From contig NZ_JARBWD010000001.1 in the NCBI RefSeq assembly GCF_030140925.1, positions 2,232,001 to 2,296,000 on the forward strand: a stretch of DNA of 64,000 nucleotides. The letters run 5' to 3'. Below are positions 11,894 through 20,984 of the stretch, piece by piece. The stretch comes from Parerythrobacter aestuarii (GTDB taxonomy: Bacteria; Pseudomonadota; Alphaproteobacteria; Sphingomonadales; Sphingomonadaceae). A program made the position numbers and the translations under genes. Within the stretch, counting starts at the first letter, position 1; the number at the start of each line of letters is the position of its first letter. The notes under the pieces were generated by a model. The model made no database searches. It was given only the letters and a program-made list of their open reading frames with translations, and was not told where the DNA came from.

Positions 11894-12092
11894 GGGCGCT
11901 CCAGATGGGGTGTGTTGCGATCAGAGTCCAGCGGGGCTTTGGGCGGTGGTGCCACTGGCCGGTTTTGGACCGCATGTTCCTGAAATGTTCGCACAGGTCA
12001 AGAGCGCGCGGGCGGCTTTCCCACCCGTGACGGCGATCACGCGCCAGAGTTTCCACACATGCCAGGATGCATCTCGATCTGAGGAGATAGAG

Positions 12093-12941
12093 ATGCCCAC
12101 AGGCCATGCAATTCACATAGGACTCAACTCCGTCGACCCTGACCAATACGATGGCTGGGATGGGCAGCTGAACGCGCCGGAAAATGATCTCCAAGAAATG
12201 GAGGATCTGACCACCGACGCAGGATTTGGGAAGAAGGACATCCTCAAGGGTGAAGCCGCGACCCGCGAAAATGTCCGAAATGCCATTGCCTCGGCCGCGC
12301 AGAGTCTAGAATCCGACGATCTGCTGGTAATCTCCTATTCGGGGCACGGTACGAGGGTGCCTGACTTAAATGGAGACGAACGGCGCGACGGCAAAGACGA
12401 CGCCTGGTGCCTCTACGATGGCCTGCTCTTTGATGATGAGCTCGAGTACCATTGGTACCTGTTTGAAAAAGACGTTCGTATCATCCTGATCTCGGACAGC
12501 TGCCATTCTGGCACAATGTCGCGTGACAGCGTCTTGCCGCGTTCATTTGGAAACTTCGTCGACCTGAAGGTTCCAAGAATCATGCCGACGTCGGTGGCCC
12601 GCAGAACCATCAGAGAGTCGCGTGAAAAATATACTGAGATTCAATTGGCTGCTGCTTCTGCCATTGAAACTGTGCGAGCCGAGAAAGGCATTGATCGCCC
12701 CCAATGTGCCGTCCGGTTGCTCGCCGCATGCATGGAGTCCCAGCTAGCATTCGAAGTTGGGGCCAACGGCGTCTTCACCGAAGCAATCATGCAAGCGTGG
12801 GACGAAGGCAAATTCAGGGGAAGTTACCAATCCTTCTACCGGCTCGTGACGGCGCTAACTCCCCGATACCAGACGCCGCAGCACAGGGTGGATTGGAACC
12901 GCCTGCCAGCATTTGACCAACAGAATCCATTCCAGATCTAG
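12093..12941 (+). CDS. Caspase-like cysteine protease (peptidase C14, metacaspase type)
   Basis: 282 residues from ATG 12093, with GAGGAG upstream; frames reaching back to 11754 overlap uvrA and are not credible. The fold signature is complete: HIGLNSVDP opening strand, catalytic His85 in [15 protein letters not shown] substrate loop, and catalytic Cys137 in ISDSCHSG. Asp135 before the Cys is typical of metacaspases, which cut after Arg or Lys. No signal peptide, so it should act in the cytoplasm. A secreted-protein gene starts 10 bp after its stop, showing an operon. Bacterial caspase-like proteases are often effectors in immunity or cell death; here that role is inference. Confidence 0.9.
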   Translation: MPTGHAIHIGLNSVDPDQYDGWDGQLNAPENDLQEMEDLTTDAGFGKKDILKGEAATRENVRNAIASAAQSLESDDLLVISYSGHGTRVPDLNGDERRDGKDDAWCLYDGLLFDDELEYHWYLFEKDVRIILISDSCHSGTMSRDSVLPRSFGNFVDLKVPRIMPTSVARRTIRESREKYTEIQLAAASAIETVRAEKGIDRPQCAVRLLAACMESQLAFEVGANGVFTEAIMQAWDEGKFRGSYQSFYRLVTALTPRYQTPQHRVDWNRLPAFDQQNPFQI

Positions 12942-12951
12942 GAGAGTAACG

Positions 12952-14070
12952 ATGCGCCTGTCTAAGATGATTACAGTTAGCCTCGGGGCAATCGCGTTGG
13001 GCCTCGGTCAAAATGTGCTGGCCGAAGAGAGCGAGGATGCGTCCTCCTCTGATAAGCCTTCGATTACAGAGGAGATGACATCCCTTTCCGAGCTCATCCA
13101 GGGCCTGAAAGATAATGACGACACCACAGTTGAAGAGAATGGCGGCGAAATTGAAGCCGCTCTCCTTTCAGCGGGCGCTATCTCATCAGCTGCGCAAAAG
13201 ATCTGTGATGACATAGGTGCGCAATCTCCAGGTACCACTGAATTCCTGATGCTGACCGATCAAGATCGCAAGGATGTGCAAAAGGGGGCAGCCTACGAAG
13301 CCCAGATCCGGATTGTCACTGAAGCCCTTCGTGCGTCAATCGAAGGTGGCCAGGCTGGCGGGCCTGCAGTGGCGGGTGGTGACGGTTCTCGCGGATTCTT
13401 GACGACATTCGGAACCGTACTGCAGCTGATCTCTGCAATCTCGGCATCGGACGACACTGTTTCGAAGATCGAAGGCACCATCAATGATGTCGAGGTCCTC
13501 AAGGATGCTGTAGGGGCGTGCTTGGTCAAAGGTCAAAAGACAGTTCGCCAACCACGGTCAATTCTTCCCCGAAGTGATGACGCTGGTCTTGTCTTTCAGC
13601 CCCTAGCGGAAGCGACAGAGGCCTATTCAAATGTAATTGCCATACCTCAGGACAAACGTAGCGATGCGCAAAAAGCAGCTATCGGTGCCTATGAAAATCT
13701 CCTCAAGAAGCTAGGGGATGCCGCCAACGATGGAGCACTCTTCGAACAAATCGTACGTGCGCGAACCTGGTCGGATAGCCTGGGTGACACAGCACCTGGC
13801 GGCGCTGTAGCCGTAATCGATCTCAGCATCGCCAAATCCGGTGGAACGCTGCTGAAGCGCAAGAATTTGGGCACTGCCCTGGGATTCAAATCCCTCGCTG
13901 TGACCGCCGGCCTGATCGTCAACTACAAACTTTCATCTCCGGCAAACGGTGCCATTGCTGCCAGCGGCATTGTCTATTGCACAACAACCCAACGGTCATT
14001 TGGCGCCATCCACAAGCTGGACGACACCTCAAAGGTTGCAAATTGCAAGTCGACCCTTCCCAAGAATTGA
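12952..14070 (+). CDS. Secreted protein of unknown function, co-operonic with the caspase gene
   Basis: 372 residues from ATG 12952, with GGAGAG upstream and only 10 bp after the caspase stop. Residues 1-24 form a signal peptide (ITVSLGAIALGLGQNVLAEE). The mature protein begins with an acidic stretch, then mostly helical sequence with few cysteines (CDDIG, GACLV, YCTTT, NCKS). Arg/Lys sites such as VRQPRSILPRSD could be cut by a metacaspase, but that is speculation. No domain recognised. It is the only exported member of the four-gene cluster. Confidence 0.8.
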   Translation: MRLSKMITVSLGAIALGLGQNVLAEESEDASSSDKPSITEEMTSLSELIQGLKDNDDTTVEENGGEIEAALLSAGAISSAAQKICDDIGAQSPGTTEFLMLTDQDRKDVQKGAAYEAQIRIVTEALRASIEGGQAGGPAVAGGDGSRGFLTTFGTVLQLISAISASDDTVSKIEGTINDVEVLKDAVGACLVKGQKTVRQPRSILPRSDDAGLVFQPLAEATEAYSNVIAIPQDKRSDAQKAAIGAYENLLKKLGDAANDGALFEQIVRARTWSDSLGDTAPGGAVAVIDLSIAKSGGTLLKRKNLGTALGFKSLAVTAGLIVNYKLSSPANGAIAASGIVYCTTTQRSFGAIHKLDDTSKVANCKSTLPKN

Positions 14071-14166
14071 CATTCTCAATCGCACTTACCCACCCTCGTG
14101 TCGCTAACATCCAAGACTCGCGGCGCACGGCGGGAGCATATTGGCAGCTGACACGGGAGGGGAACC

Positions 14167-14493
14167 ATGCCCAAGGGCAAGCTCGATACATTCGGCAATC
14201 TCGAGAAGCTGATCGACGGGATCGGCGGCGGCAAGGCGGGCGATCTGCCTGCTATCGACACGGCTTCGCTGCTGGCCGAGCTGGCCGTGATCAAGCAGCT
14301 GGTTGCAAAGTCGTCGCTGCCTGACATCAAGGTCCCCATTCCCGGGACAATCCGGCCGTCGGTCACCGGGCCGGAAATCAAGGTGCCGCGCTGGACCGGG
14401 CCGGAAATCGTCCTGCCCGGCAGCGATGAGGAAAACGTCACCGGGCCGGAAATCGGCACCAAGCGCTGCCCCACCTGCAAGCGGCCCTATTGA
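14167..14493 (+). CDS. Small TGPEI-repeat protein with C-terminal CxxC
   Basis: 108 residues, preceded by GGGAGGGGAACC. An N-terminal helical half (NLEKLIDGIGGGKAGDLPA, then a Leu/Ala-rich helix) is followed by extended sequence with three TGPEI motifs (SVTGPEIKVP, RWTGPEIVLP, ENVTGPEIGT) and a CPTCKRPY tail. The short repeats look like docking or linear binding motifs, and the CxxC could be half of a zinc site formed on dimerisation. No family recognised. It lies 19 bp before the membrane-protein gene and about 96 bp after the secreted-protein gene. Confidence 0.75.
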   Translation: MPKGKLDTFGNLEKLIDGIGGGKAGDLPAIDTASLLAELAVIKQLVAKSSLPDIKVPIPGTIRPSVTGPEIKVPRWTGPEIVLPGSDEENVTGPEIGTKRCPTCKRPY

Positions 14494-14511
14494 GCCGGAG
14501 GAGCCTGAACC

Positions 14512-15705
14512 ATGCCTACCGCATCCGTCTTCAGCAACATCTTCGTCGGCAAGCGCTGGCAGGTCGCCCAATACAAGGCCAACGACCCCGATCCTTTCGC
14601 CAAGGACATCTATTTCGGCATGCGCAAGGTCGGCAAGGTTGCCGAACCTGAGGAAGAGACGCCCGACCCCGCCCCGTCGGAAGACCAGCAGGCCGGCGTT
14701 GAAACTGAAGCAGGCGACGAAGTCCCCGCAGAAGGAGACCGAGACGGAGACGGCGGCGATACAGATACCGCAGGCGACGGCGAAACACCACCGAGCACTC
14801 CGGACACAGTGAAAAACTCGATCGTCGATCCTTTCGAAATTGCCTTCAAGAACCGGGTCGAACAGACCATGAGCACGCTCAAGGCGATCTACCGCCCGCC
14901 CGAGATCGACAGCGACCGGTCCGGGTTGCCCGGCCTGTTCGACCGCATGATGACGGCAGGGCAAAAGCAAAGCGAAGCGAGCCGGAAGCAGCGCATTGCG
15001 CGCTTCAACGAAGCCTATGACCGGCTCTTCAGCCTCGCTGCGCTCGGCCTCGGCACCGATGACAGCGAAGCCGCCTTGCGCGGCAAGGTCAACATCGCCT
15101 CAGGCGCGCTAGATGCGTTGCGAACCGATGTCCGCAACCGCGAAGCGGGCCTGGTCAAGAATACCTATATGAAGAAGCTCGGCATGCCGGCGCTACTCGC
15201 GGGCCTGTGCTTCCTTTTGCTGTACCTCCTGTACGACAAGTCACCGGGGTTCTTCACTGCAGGTTGCGGTGTCGATGACGGTTGGCGGTCGGCTCTTCCC
15301 TGTGTTGCCGCGAGCGACGGGATGATCCCGGCATTATTCCCGTCCGAGCTGTATGAGCTGCGCAACCTGTTCGTGCTGATGGCGGGCTGCATGATGGGGA
15401 CCTGGGCCAGTTTCGGGGCGAGGAAAATCGTGCTGACGTTCGACGACCTCGCCGAGCTGGAACAGGACAACCTTTCCCCGGTGATGCGGCTGATCTTCAC
15501 CGCCGCCATGACACTGATCCTCGCGCTCGTATTCCTGACCGGCATCGTGCAAGTCGAGATTGGCGACTTCGAGACCAAGTCGCTGGCGAGCAACGGCCTC
15601 ATCGCGTTCCTGATCGGTGCATTCTTCGGCCTGCTTGAACAAAGCCTGCCGACCGCCGTGATGGATCGGGCGCGCGGGTTTCTCGAATCCGCCAGTGCCA
15701 AGTAG
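14512..15705 (+). CDS. Four-helix membrane protein with long acidic cytoplasmic region
   Basis: 397 residues; GGAGGAGCC precedes ATG 14512. Residues 1-45 are compact (VFSNIFVGKRWQV), 45-100 an acidic, disordered linker, and 100-215 helical and charged. Four membrane segments follow at about 223-241, 284-302, 327-347 and 361-379. The loop after the first segment has two cysteines (AGCGVDD, LPCVAAS). With the TGPEI protein 19 bp upstream, the two probably work together at the inner membrane. Function unknown; a pore or membrane anchor for the caspase module is a guess from context. Confidence 0.8.
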   Translation: MPTASVFSNIFVGKRWQVAQYKANDPDPFAKDIYFGMRKVGKVAEPEEETPDPAPSEDQQAGVETEAGDEVPAEGDRDGDGGDTDTAGDGETPPSTPDTVKNSIVDPFEIAFKNRVEQTMSTLKAIYRPPEIDSDRSGLPGLFDRMMTAGQKQSEASRKQRIARFNEAYDRLFSLAALGLGTDDSEAALRGKVNIASGALDALRTDVRNREAGLVKNTYMKKLGMPALLAGLCFLLLYLLYDKSPGFFTAGCGVDDGWRSALPCVAASDGMIPALFPSELYELRNLFVLMAGCMMGTWASFGARKIVLTFDDLAELEQDNLSPVMRLIFTAAMTLILALVFLTGIVQVEIGDFETKSLASNGLIAFLIGAFFGLLEQSLPTAVMDRARGFLESASAK

Positions 15706-15731
15706 CGACCGGGCAACACTCGCTCCCAGCC

Positions 15732-15760
15732 GGCCGGAGGTGCCCCTTGCACCTCCGGCC
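15732..15760 (+). terminator. Hairpin after the caspase/membrane-protein cluster
   Basis: A perfect 12-bp stem, GGCCGGAGGTGC with its complement, around a CCCTT loop, 26 bp after the membrane-protein stop. No T-run follows, so the call rests on the stem and position; it may end the cluster's transcript. Confidence 0.55.
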
Positions 15761-15932
15761 ATCGGCGGTTTGACACTTCGACCAACCTGCGCCCGGGCTC
15801 GACCAACGCCGCATGCCCGGTTGCAATTGTAATCAATCTCCGGTTCAAGCAGCCCCAGCTAGATCCAGCTCGCACGTCTGGAGCAGCACTTGCCTGCTCC
15901 CGTCGGGTCGCAACCAACGATTGGAGAGATTG

Positions 15933-18122
15933 ATGAAGGCCCAGATCCTGGCCACCACCGCAGCCGCAGCCATGCTGGCGACGATTTCCCTTCCTACGGA
16001 GCCTGCCATGGCGAAGACAGCCGAGCGGAACGATATCGATTGGCAAGTCGCCTATTTTGCCAATGACAGCGTGTTGCCGTTCCGCACTCCTGATTTCGAC
16101 AGGATTTCCGAAGAGGTTTATCTGCCTGCCTTCAAGACCGCCATGGCGATCCAGAAGGCCGAAGTGCAGGCCATCATTGACAATCCGGATGCGCCGACCT
16201 TCGAAAACACGATCGTCGCGCTTGAGAAATCGGGCCGCATGCTTGGCCGTGTCGGGCGGGTGTTTTTCGCGCTGACCGGGTCCAACACCACCCCCGGTCT
16301 CGACACAATCAACCAGGAAGTGAGCCCGCTTCTGTCCGCCCATGGGGACAGCATCACGCTCAATCCCGCTCTCTTTGCGCGCGTGAAGGCGGTGTATGAC
16401 AACCGCGCCTCGATGACGATGACCCGCGAAGACGCCAAGCTGCTGGAAGAAACCTACAAGGGCATGGTCCACGCCGGCGCACTGCTGACCGGGCAGGAGC
16501 GTGAGCGGGTCAAGGCGATCAACAGCGAGTTGTCGACGCTGACGACGGACTTCAGCCAGCTGGTGCGCAATGCCACCAATGACCAGCCGCTGATCGTCGA
16601 TACGCGTGAAGAACTGGCGGGCCTGAGCGATGCCGACATCAATGCGGCCGCCAAGCTGGCAGCGGACAAGGGGCACAAGGGCAAATTCGCCATCGCGCTC
16701 CAGAACACCACGCAGCAGCCGCTTCTGCCGAGCCTGGAAAACCGCGCCACGCGCGAAAAGCTGTTCAAGCTCAGCTATCACCGCGCCGATGGTAGCAAGG
16801 CCGATTATGACAGCCGCATGCTGCTGGCGAAAATTGCTACCCTGCGGGCCGAAAAGGCTGCGATCTTCGGTGAAGATGACTGGGCCAGCTATACCATGTA
16901 CGACCGCATGGCGCAGAAACCCGCAACTGCGCTCGGCTTCATGGAACAGATGGTCCCCGCCCTCGCTGCGACCCAGCGCCGCGAGGCGGAAGTGCTGAAC
17001 GGGCAGATCGCAGCCAAGGGCGGTGATTTCGAAGTCAAGCCGTGGGACTGGTATCGCTACGCTAACCAGGTCAAGGCCGAACGTTACGAGCTCGATGAAG
17101 ACGCCATGATGGAGTATTTCCAGCTCGACAAGGTGCTGGAAGACGGCGTGTTCTACGCCGCCGGGAAGCTCTACGGCCTGACCTTCGAGAAGCGTACCGA
17201 CCTGCCCGTCTACCACCCCGATGTATGGGTCTACACCGTGTACGATGCCGACGGCAGCGAACTGGGTCTGTTCTATTTCGACCCGTTCCAGCGCCCGTCC
17301 AAGCGCGGCGGGGCATGGATGTCGAACTTCGTCGACCAGAGCTACATGTGGGGCGCCAAGCCGGTTATTTACAACGTGCTCAATATTCCCAAGGCAGCCG
17401 AAGGCGAAGTCCAGCTGGTCGACTTCGACAACGTCAACACGATCTTCCACGAGTTCGGTCACGCGCTGCACGGCTTCTTCGCCGACCAGAAGTATGAGAG
17501 CCTTTCGGGTACCGCTACAGCACGCGACTTCGTGGAGTATCCCAGCCAGGTCAACGAGATGTGGGCGACCTATCCCGAAGTGCTCGCCAACTATGCCGTG
17601 CACTACAAGACCGGCGAACCGATCCCGCAGGCGATGATCGACAAGATCGATGCCGCGTCCAAGTTCAACCAGGGCTATGATTTCGGCGAAGTCGTCGAAG
17701 CGGCGCTGCTGGACATGAAGTGGGCCGCGCTGTCGCCGCAAGAGGCCGCCGCGATCGATAGCCCGGAAAAGGTCGACGCGTTCGAACGCAAGGCGCTGGA
17801 AGAGCTGGGCCTCGAGATCGGGCTGGTGCCGCCACGCTATCGCAGCACCTATTTCAACCACATCTTCAGCTCGCCGGCCGGCTATTCGGCGGGCTATTAC
17901 AGCTACCTGTGGACCGAGATGCTCGACCGCGATAGCCGCAAGTGGTTCCTCGACAATGGCGGGCTGACCCGCGCCAATGGCGATCACTACCGCAAGACCG
18001 TGATCAGCCGCGGCGGCACGATGGACTATTTCGAGATGTTCAAGAACTTCGCCGGGCGCGAACCTGACGTGACGCCGATGCTCGAAGCGCGCGGCCTCAC
18101 CGACGGCGACGAAGCCGAGTAG
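15933..18122 (+). CDS. dcp: M3-family oligopeptidase (peptidyl-dipeptidase Dcp-like), exported
   Basis: 729 residues from ATG 15933, with GGAGAGAT just upstream. Residues 1-26 are a signal peptide (ILATTAAAAMLATISLPTEPAMAK), so the enzyme acts in the periplasm. The zinc motif HEFGHALH is followed about 25 residues later by the conserved VEYPSQVNEMW (third zinc ligand Glu). The substrate-closing region PRYRSTYFNHIFSS.. GYSAGYYSYLW is intact. M3 enzymes of this size cut dipeptides or short fragments from small peptides. Dcp versus another M3 subfamily (oligopeptidase A) is not fully settled, but the YFNHIF...AGYYSYLW end fits Dcp. It ends at a strong terminator. Confidence 0.92.
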   Translation: MKAQILATTAAAAMLATISLPTEPAMAKTAERNDIDWQVAYFANDSVLPFRTPDFDRISEEVYLPAFKTAMAIQKAEVQAIIDNPDAPTFENTIVALEKSGRMLGRVGRVFFALTGSNTTPGLDTINQEVSPLLSAHGDSITLNPALFARVKAVYDNRASMTMTREDAKLLEETYKGMVHAGALLTGQERERVKAINSELSTLTTDFSQLVRNATNDQPLIVDTREELAGLSDADINAAAKLAADKGHKGKFAIALQNTTQQPLLPSLENRATREKLFKLSYHRADGSKADYDSRMLLAKIATLRAEKAAIFGEDDWASYTMYDRMAQKPATALGFMEQMVPALAATQRREAEVLNGQIAAKGGDFEVKPWDWYRYANQVKAERYELDEDAMMEYFQLDKVLEDGVFYAAGKLYGLTFEKRTDLPVYHPDVWVYTVYDADGSELGLFYFDPFQRPSKRGGAWMSNFVDQSYMWGAKPVIYNVLNIPKAAEGEVQLVDFDNVNTIFHEFGHALHGFFADQKYESLSGTATARDFVEYPSQVNEMWATYPEVLANYAVHYKTGEPIPQAMIDKIDAASKFNQGYDFGEVVEAALLDMKWAALSPQEAAAIDSPEKVDAFERKALEELGLEIGLVPPRYRSTYFNHIFSSPAGYSAGYYSYLWTEMLDRDSRKWFLDNGGLTRANGDHYRKTVISRGGTMDYFEMFKNFAGREPDVTPMLEARGLTDGDEAE

Positions 18123-18144
18123 GCGTTCCGCCCTCACCGGCATG

Positions 18145-18186
18145 AAAAGGGCCCCGTCGCTTCACAGCGGCGGGGCCCTTTCTTTT
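18145..18186 (+). terminator. Rho-independent terminator after the M3 peptidase gene
   Basis: A 12-bp stem (GGGCCCCGTCGC against GCGGCGGGGCCC, one G-T pair) with loop TTCACA at 18149-18178, followed by TTTCTTTT. The AAAA tract before it makes it usable from the minus side as well, where the muramidase gene ends at 18202. Confidence 0.9.
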
Positions 18187-18201
18187 CGGCTGCAGCCGGG
18201 A

Positions 18202-19233
18202 TCAGCCGCCCAGCAATGCTTCCCAGGTCTTGCGGCCGACGATCCCGTCGTCGGTCAGCCCCTTGTCTTGCTGGAACTTCTTCACGGCGGCGTGAGTCAT
18301 CGGGCCGAAATCGCCATCGACATAGATGCCGAGCTTTTCCTGCAGGAACTCGACATCCTCACCCTGGTCGCCGATCCGCAAGGGGGCCCGGCTGCGCTGG
18401 GATTCGTCGGCCTTGGCCTTCTCGCTATCGGGCTTCTTCTCTTTCGACTTGAGCAGTTCCGCCCAGGTCTGCCCACCAACGATCCCGTCGGCATAGAGCC
18501 CGGCTTTCTTCTGGAACTTGATGACCGCTTCCTTGGTTCCGGGGCCAAAGTCGCCGTCCTGCGTCAGGCCTAGCAGCTCCTGCAAATGCATCACCGCCTG
18601 CCCCCGGCTGCCCATTCGCAGCACCGGATGCGGATTATCGGTATGCGATCCCCCGGCGCTGAAGGTGCGATAGGCATTGGCCATCTTCTCATCGTACTTG
18701 TTGATGCGATAGTTCGAGCCGTTGTAGCCGCGGGCAAAGCCGGCCCAGTCGAGCCGCCGAAGCTCGTCATCGAGCCGGCTGGCCTTGATGAAGGCCACAA
18801 ACGCATCGAGCTGCTTGCCCGAGCTTTCGACCATCGCCTTTACGAAATCCTCGACATTGTCATAGCCGACGATCTTGTGATTGAAGCCCATGATCTGGAA
18901 TGCGCCCCAGCTGGCTGACAGCAGCGCTGCCTTCCGGTCCAGCGCGATGGCTTCTTCCAGCCGGTCATACTCTCTCGCGCCACCTTTATACCCCCCAGCC
19001 TTGGGCCAGGAGATATGCGAGTGGGTCGAGCTCCACTTGCCGCCAGAGTACTTGTGGAACTTGTGGCGTTCGAACAGGATCTTGGGCCGCCCGTCGGACA
19101 GGTAACCCCCACCCAGGCTTTCGACCTGGGCAACGGCCCGGATCGCGGGGACCGAACATCCCAACTTGGTCGCCGAACGTTCGAAATCGGCATCGGTCAG
19201 TGGCGAAGGGTCGCCCTTGAATTCACTCGGCAT
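18202..19233 (-). CDS. N-acetylmuramidase with two peptidoglycan-binding domains
   Basis: 343 residues. Residues ~15-180 match the N-acetylmuramidase fold often found in phage-type endolysins: AVAQVESLGGGYL with a catalytic-type Glu, LFERHKFHKYS, SASWGAFQIMGFN and FARGYNGSNY. Two PG_binding_1 domains follow (about 205-262 and 280-343), each with LQELLG or LQEKLG, DGDFGP and DGIVG.KTWEALL. No signal peptide is visible, so export would need a holin, lysis or another route. It stands alone between the M3 peptidase terminator and the cobalamin operon. A prophage remnant or a wall-remodelling enzyme are both possible. Confidence 0.88.
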   Translation of the reverse strand: MPSEFKGDPSPLTDADFERSATKLGCSVPAIRAVAQVESLGGGYLSDGRPKILFERHKFHKYSGGKWSSTHSHISWPKAGGYKGGAREYDRLEEAIALDRKAALLSASWGAFQIMGFNHKIVGYDNVEDFVKAMVESSGKQLDAFVAFIKASRLDDELRRLDWAGFARGYNGSNYRINKYDEKMANAYRTFSAGGSHTDNPHPVLRMGSRGQAVMHLQELLGLTQDGDFGPGTKEAVIKFQKKAGLYADGIVGGQTWAELLKSKEKKPDSEKAKADESQRSRAPLRIGDQGEDVEFLQEKLGIYVDGDFGPMTHAAVKKFQQDKGLTDDGIVGRKTWEALLGG

Positions 19234-19293
19234 CGCGTATTCCTCCCCTTAATTAGAGATATCGGTGCGATCTTGGACCCGAGTCTATTCTGG

Positions 19294-20034
19294 TTATTTG
19301 CCTGTAGGATAGCAGGAAAACGCCATTTGGCCGAGGGTGCCTATCCATTCACCGTTAACGCCAAACGCATCGGCTATGACTTGCGGTGCCAGCGCTGCTG
19401 CGGGTGCGCCTTCGGCAATCAGCTGGCCGCTCTGCATGACCAGCACATGGTCGGCATGGTTCATGGCCAGCGCCAGGTCATGCAGCACCAGCACCACGCC
19501 TGTGCCCGTGCGGGCTTGATCCCGAAGGTGAGCAAGGAGGGCAAACTGGTGCGCGAGATCAAGTGCGGCGAGCGGTTCGTCGGCGAGGATCCAGCGCGGT
19601 TCACCGGCGAGGACGCGGGCCAGCAGCGCCCGCGCCCTCTCGCCGCCCGACAGGGTCGAAACGGGGCGGTCGGCGAAGGCTTCTAGATCAAGCGCAGCCA
19701 AGGCACCGTCGATGGCCTCCTCGCCGCGGTCGCGATGCGGCAACCGGCCAAGCGCCACGAGATTTCTCACCGCGACGTCCCACGCCACTTTGCCCTCCTG
19801 GGGCAAATAACCGATGGCCTTGGCACGCTGGCGCGGGTGAAGTGCAGCAAGGTATTCACCGTCGAGGAGCACTTCTCCCCCATCAAGCGGCTGCAACCCT
19901 GCAAGCGCCGTGAGCAGGCTCGACTTGCCGGCACCGTTGGGTCCGCAGATAGCAGTGACCTGTCCCGGTCGCAGGACGAAGGAGACGTCCGCCAACCGCT
20001 TGGCGAGGGAGATGTTGCGTGCTTCCAGCGTCAT
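19294..20034 (-). CDS. btuD: Cobalamin ABC transporter ATPase (BtuD-like)
   Basis: 246 residues from ATG 20034, which overlaps the permease stop by 4 bp; an in-frame start at 20067 lies deeper in the permease gene. Walker A is GPNGAGKSS, the signature is TLSGGERARALLARVL, Walker B is RWILADEP, and the H-loop is VLHDLA. It powers vitamin B12 import with BtuC and BtuF. The family (FecE/BtuD/HmuV) also includes siderophore transporters; the cobalamin riboswitch and btuB in the same operon decide the substrate. Last gene of the operon. Confidence 0.9.
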   Translation of the reverse strand: MTLEARNISLAKRLADVSFVLRPGQVTAICGPNGAGKSSLLTALAGLQPLDGGEVLLDGEYLAALHPRQRAKAIGYLPQEGKVAWDVAVRNLVALGRLPHRDRGEEAIDGALAALDLEAFADRPVSTLSGGERARALLARVLAGEPRWILADEPLAALDLAHQFALLAHLRDQARTGTGVVLVLHDLALAMNHADHVLVMQSGQLIAEGAPAAALAPQVIADAFGVNGEWIGTLGQMAFSCYPTGK

Positions 20035-20984
20035 GCCAGCCCCCTCCTCATCCGCAGCAACAGCCACAGGAAGAACGGCGCCCCGATGAGGCTGAGTGCA
20101 ATGCCGAGCCGCAGTTCGGTCACCAATGGCAGCACCCGCACCACGCTGTCAGCAACAAGCAACAGCACCGCCCCCGCCAGCGCGCTCGGCAACAGCAGGC
20201 TCGACGGCTTGCGGTCGGTCAGCGGGCGCACCAGATGCGGGACGATCAGCCCGACGAAGCCGATGATCCCGGCCACCGCGACTCCGCTGCCGACGGTGAG
20301 GCCGATGCCGCAGATCAGCCACGCCAGCAGCCGCCCCGGCTCTACCCCCAGCGACCGGGCGGCAGCATCGCCCAGCGTCAGCGCATCGAGCGCGCGCGCA
20401 GTCTGCCACAGGCAGGCGATGCCCAGCACGGTCAGCGGCGCGGCGAGGTACACATCCTGCCAGCTGCGATCGGTCAGCGCTCCCATCAACCAGGTCACGA
20501 TCTGGCTCATGGCGAAGGCATTGGGGGCCAGGCTGATGGCAAGGCTGGTCAGCGCACCCGCCAGGCTGGCGATCATCAGGCCGGCGAGCGTGAACAGCGC
20601 GATCCCGCCTGTCCGGCCCGCGATCAACGCCAGCAGCGCCATTGCCCCTCCGGCACCGATCAGCGCGAACAGCGGCAACAGGTAAGGCTCAGCGGCATAG
20701 CCGAACCAGAAGCTCGCCACCGCTCCCAGCGCAGCACCCGGCGCGATGCCGAAAAGGCCGGGATCGGCCAGCGGGTTGCGCAGGTAGCCCTGCATCGCCG
20801 CCCCAGCTACGCCCAGCCCCGCGCCGATAGTGATGGCCAACAGCGCGCGCGGCAGGCGCAACTCCATCAGGATCACGGCGGCATTGGGTGTTGTCGCCGG
20901 GTCGATCCAGACGCGCCCCGCGAGCAGCGACAGCGGGAACGCGATGGCAAGAAAGACGAGGAAGGTGAGCGAGGCCTTGTTCAA
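20031..20984 (-). CDS. btuC: Cobalamin ABC transporter permease (BtuC/FecCD family)
   Basis: 317 residues with about nine or ten hydrophobic segments, normal for FecCD permeases. Typical motifs are LRLPRALLAITIGAGLGVAG near the N terminus, AMQGYLRNPLADPGLFGI, and the coupling-helix region GFVGLIVPHLVR. It forms the channel dimer that takes B12 from BtuF across the inner membrane. It overlaps btuF and btuD by 4 bp on either side, showing translational coupling. Confidence 0.93.
   Translation of the reverse strand: MNKASLTFLVFLAIAFPLSLLAGRVWIDPATTPNAAVILMELRLPRALLAITIGAGLGVAGAAMQGYLRNPLADPGLFGIAPGAALGAVASFWFGYAAEPYLLPLFALIGAGGAMALLALIAGRTGGIALFTLAGLMIASLAGALTSLAISLAPNAFAMSQIVTWLMGALTDRSWQDVYLAAPLTVLGIACLWQTARALDALTLGDAAARSLGVEPGRLLAWLICGIGLTVGSGVAVAGIIGFVGLIVPHLVRPLTDRKPSSLLLPSALAGAVLLLVADSVVRVLPLVTELRLGIALSLIGAPFFLWLLLRMRRGLA

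Noticed and set aside
15165..18143. Very long open frame on the minus strand (about 990 codons)
   Set aside because: It lies antisense to the M3 peptidase gene, which has the HEFGH motif, signal peptide and ribosome site. High GC keeps the opposite frame open by chance.
18202..19233. Muramidase as evidence of a prophage
   Set aside because: No capsid, tail, terminase or integrase gene is near, so a prophage call is not supported; a lone endolysin-like gene is reported instead.
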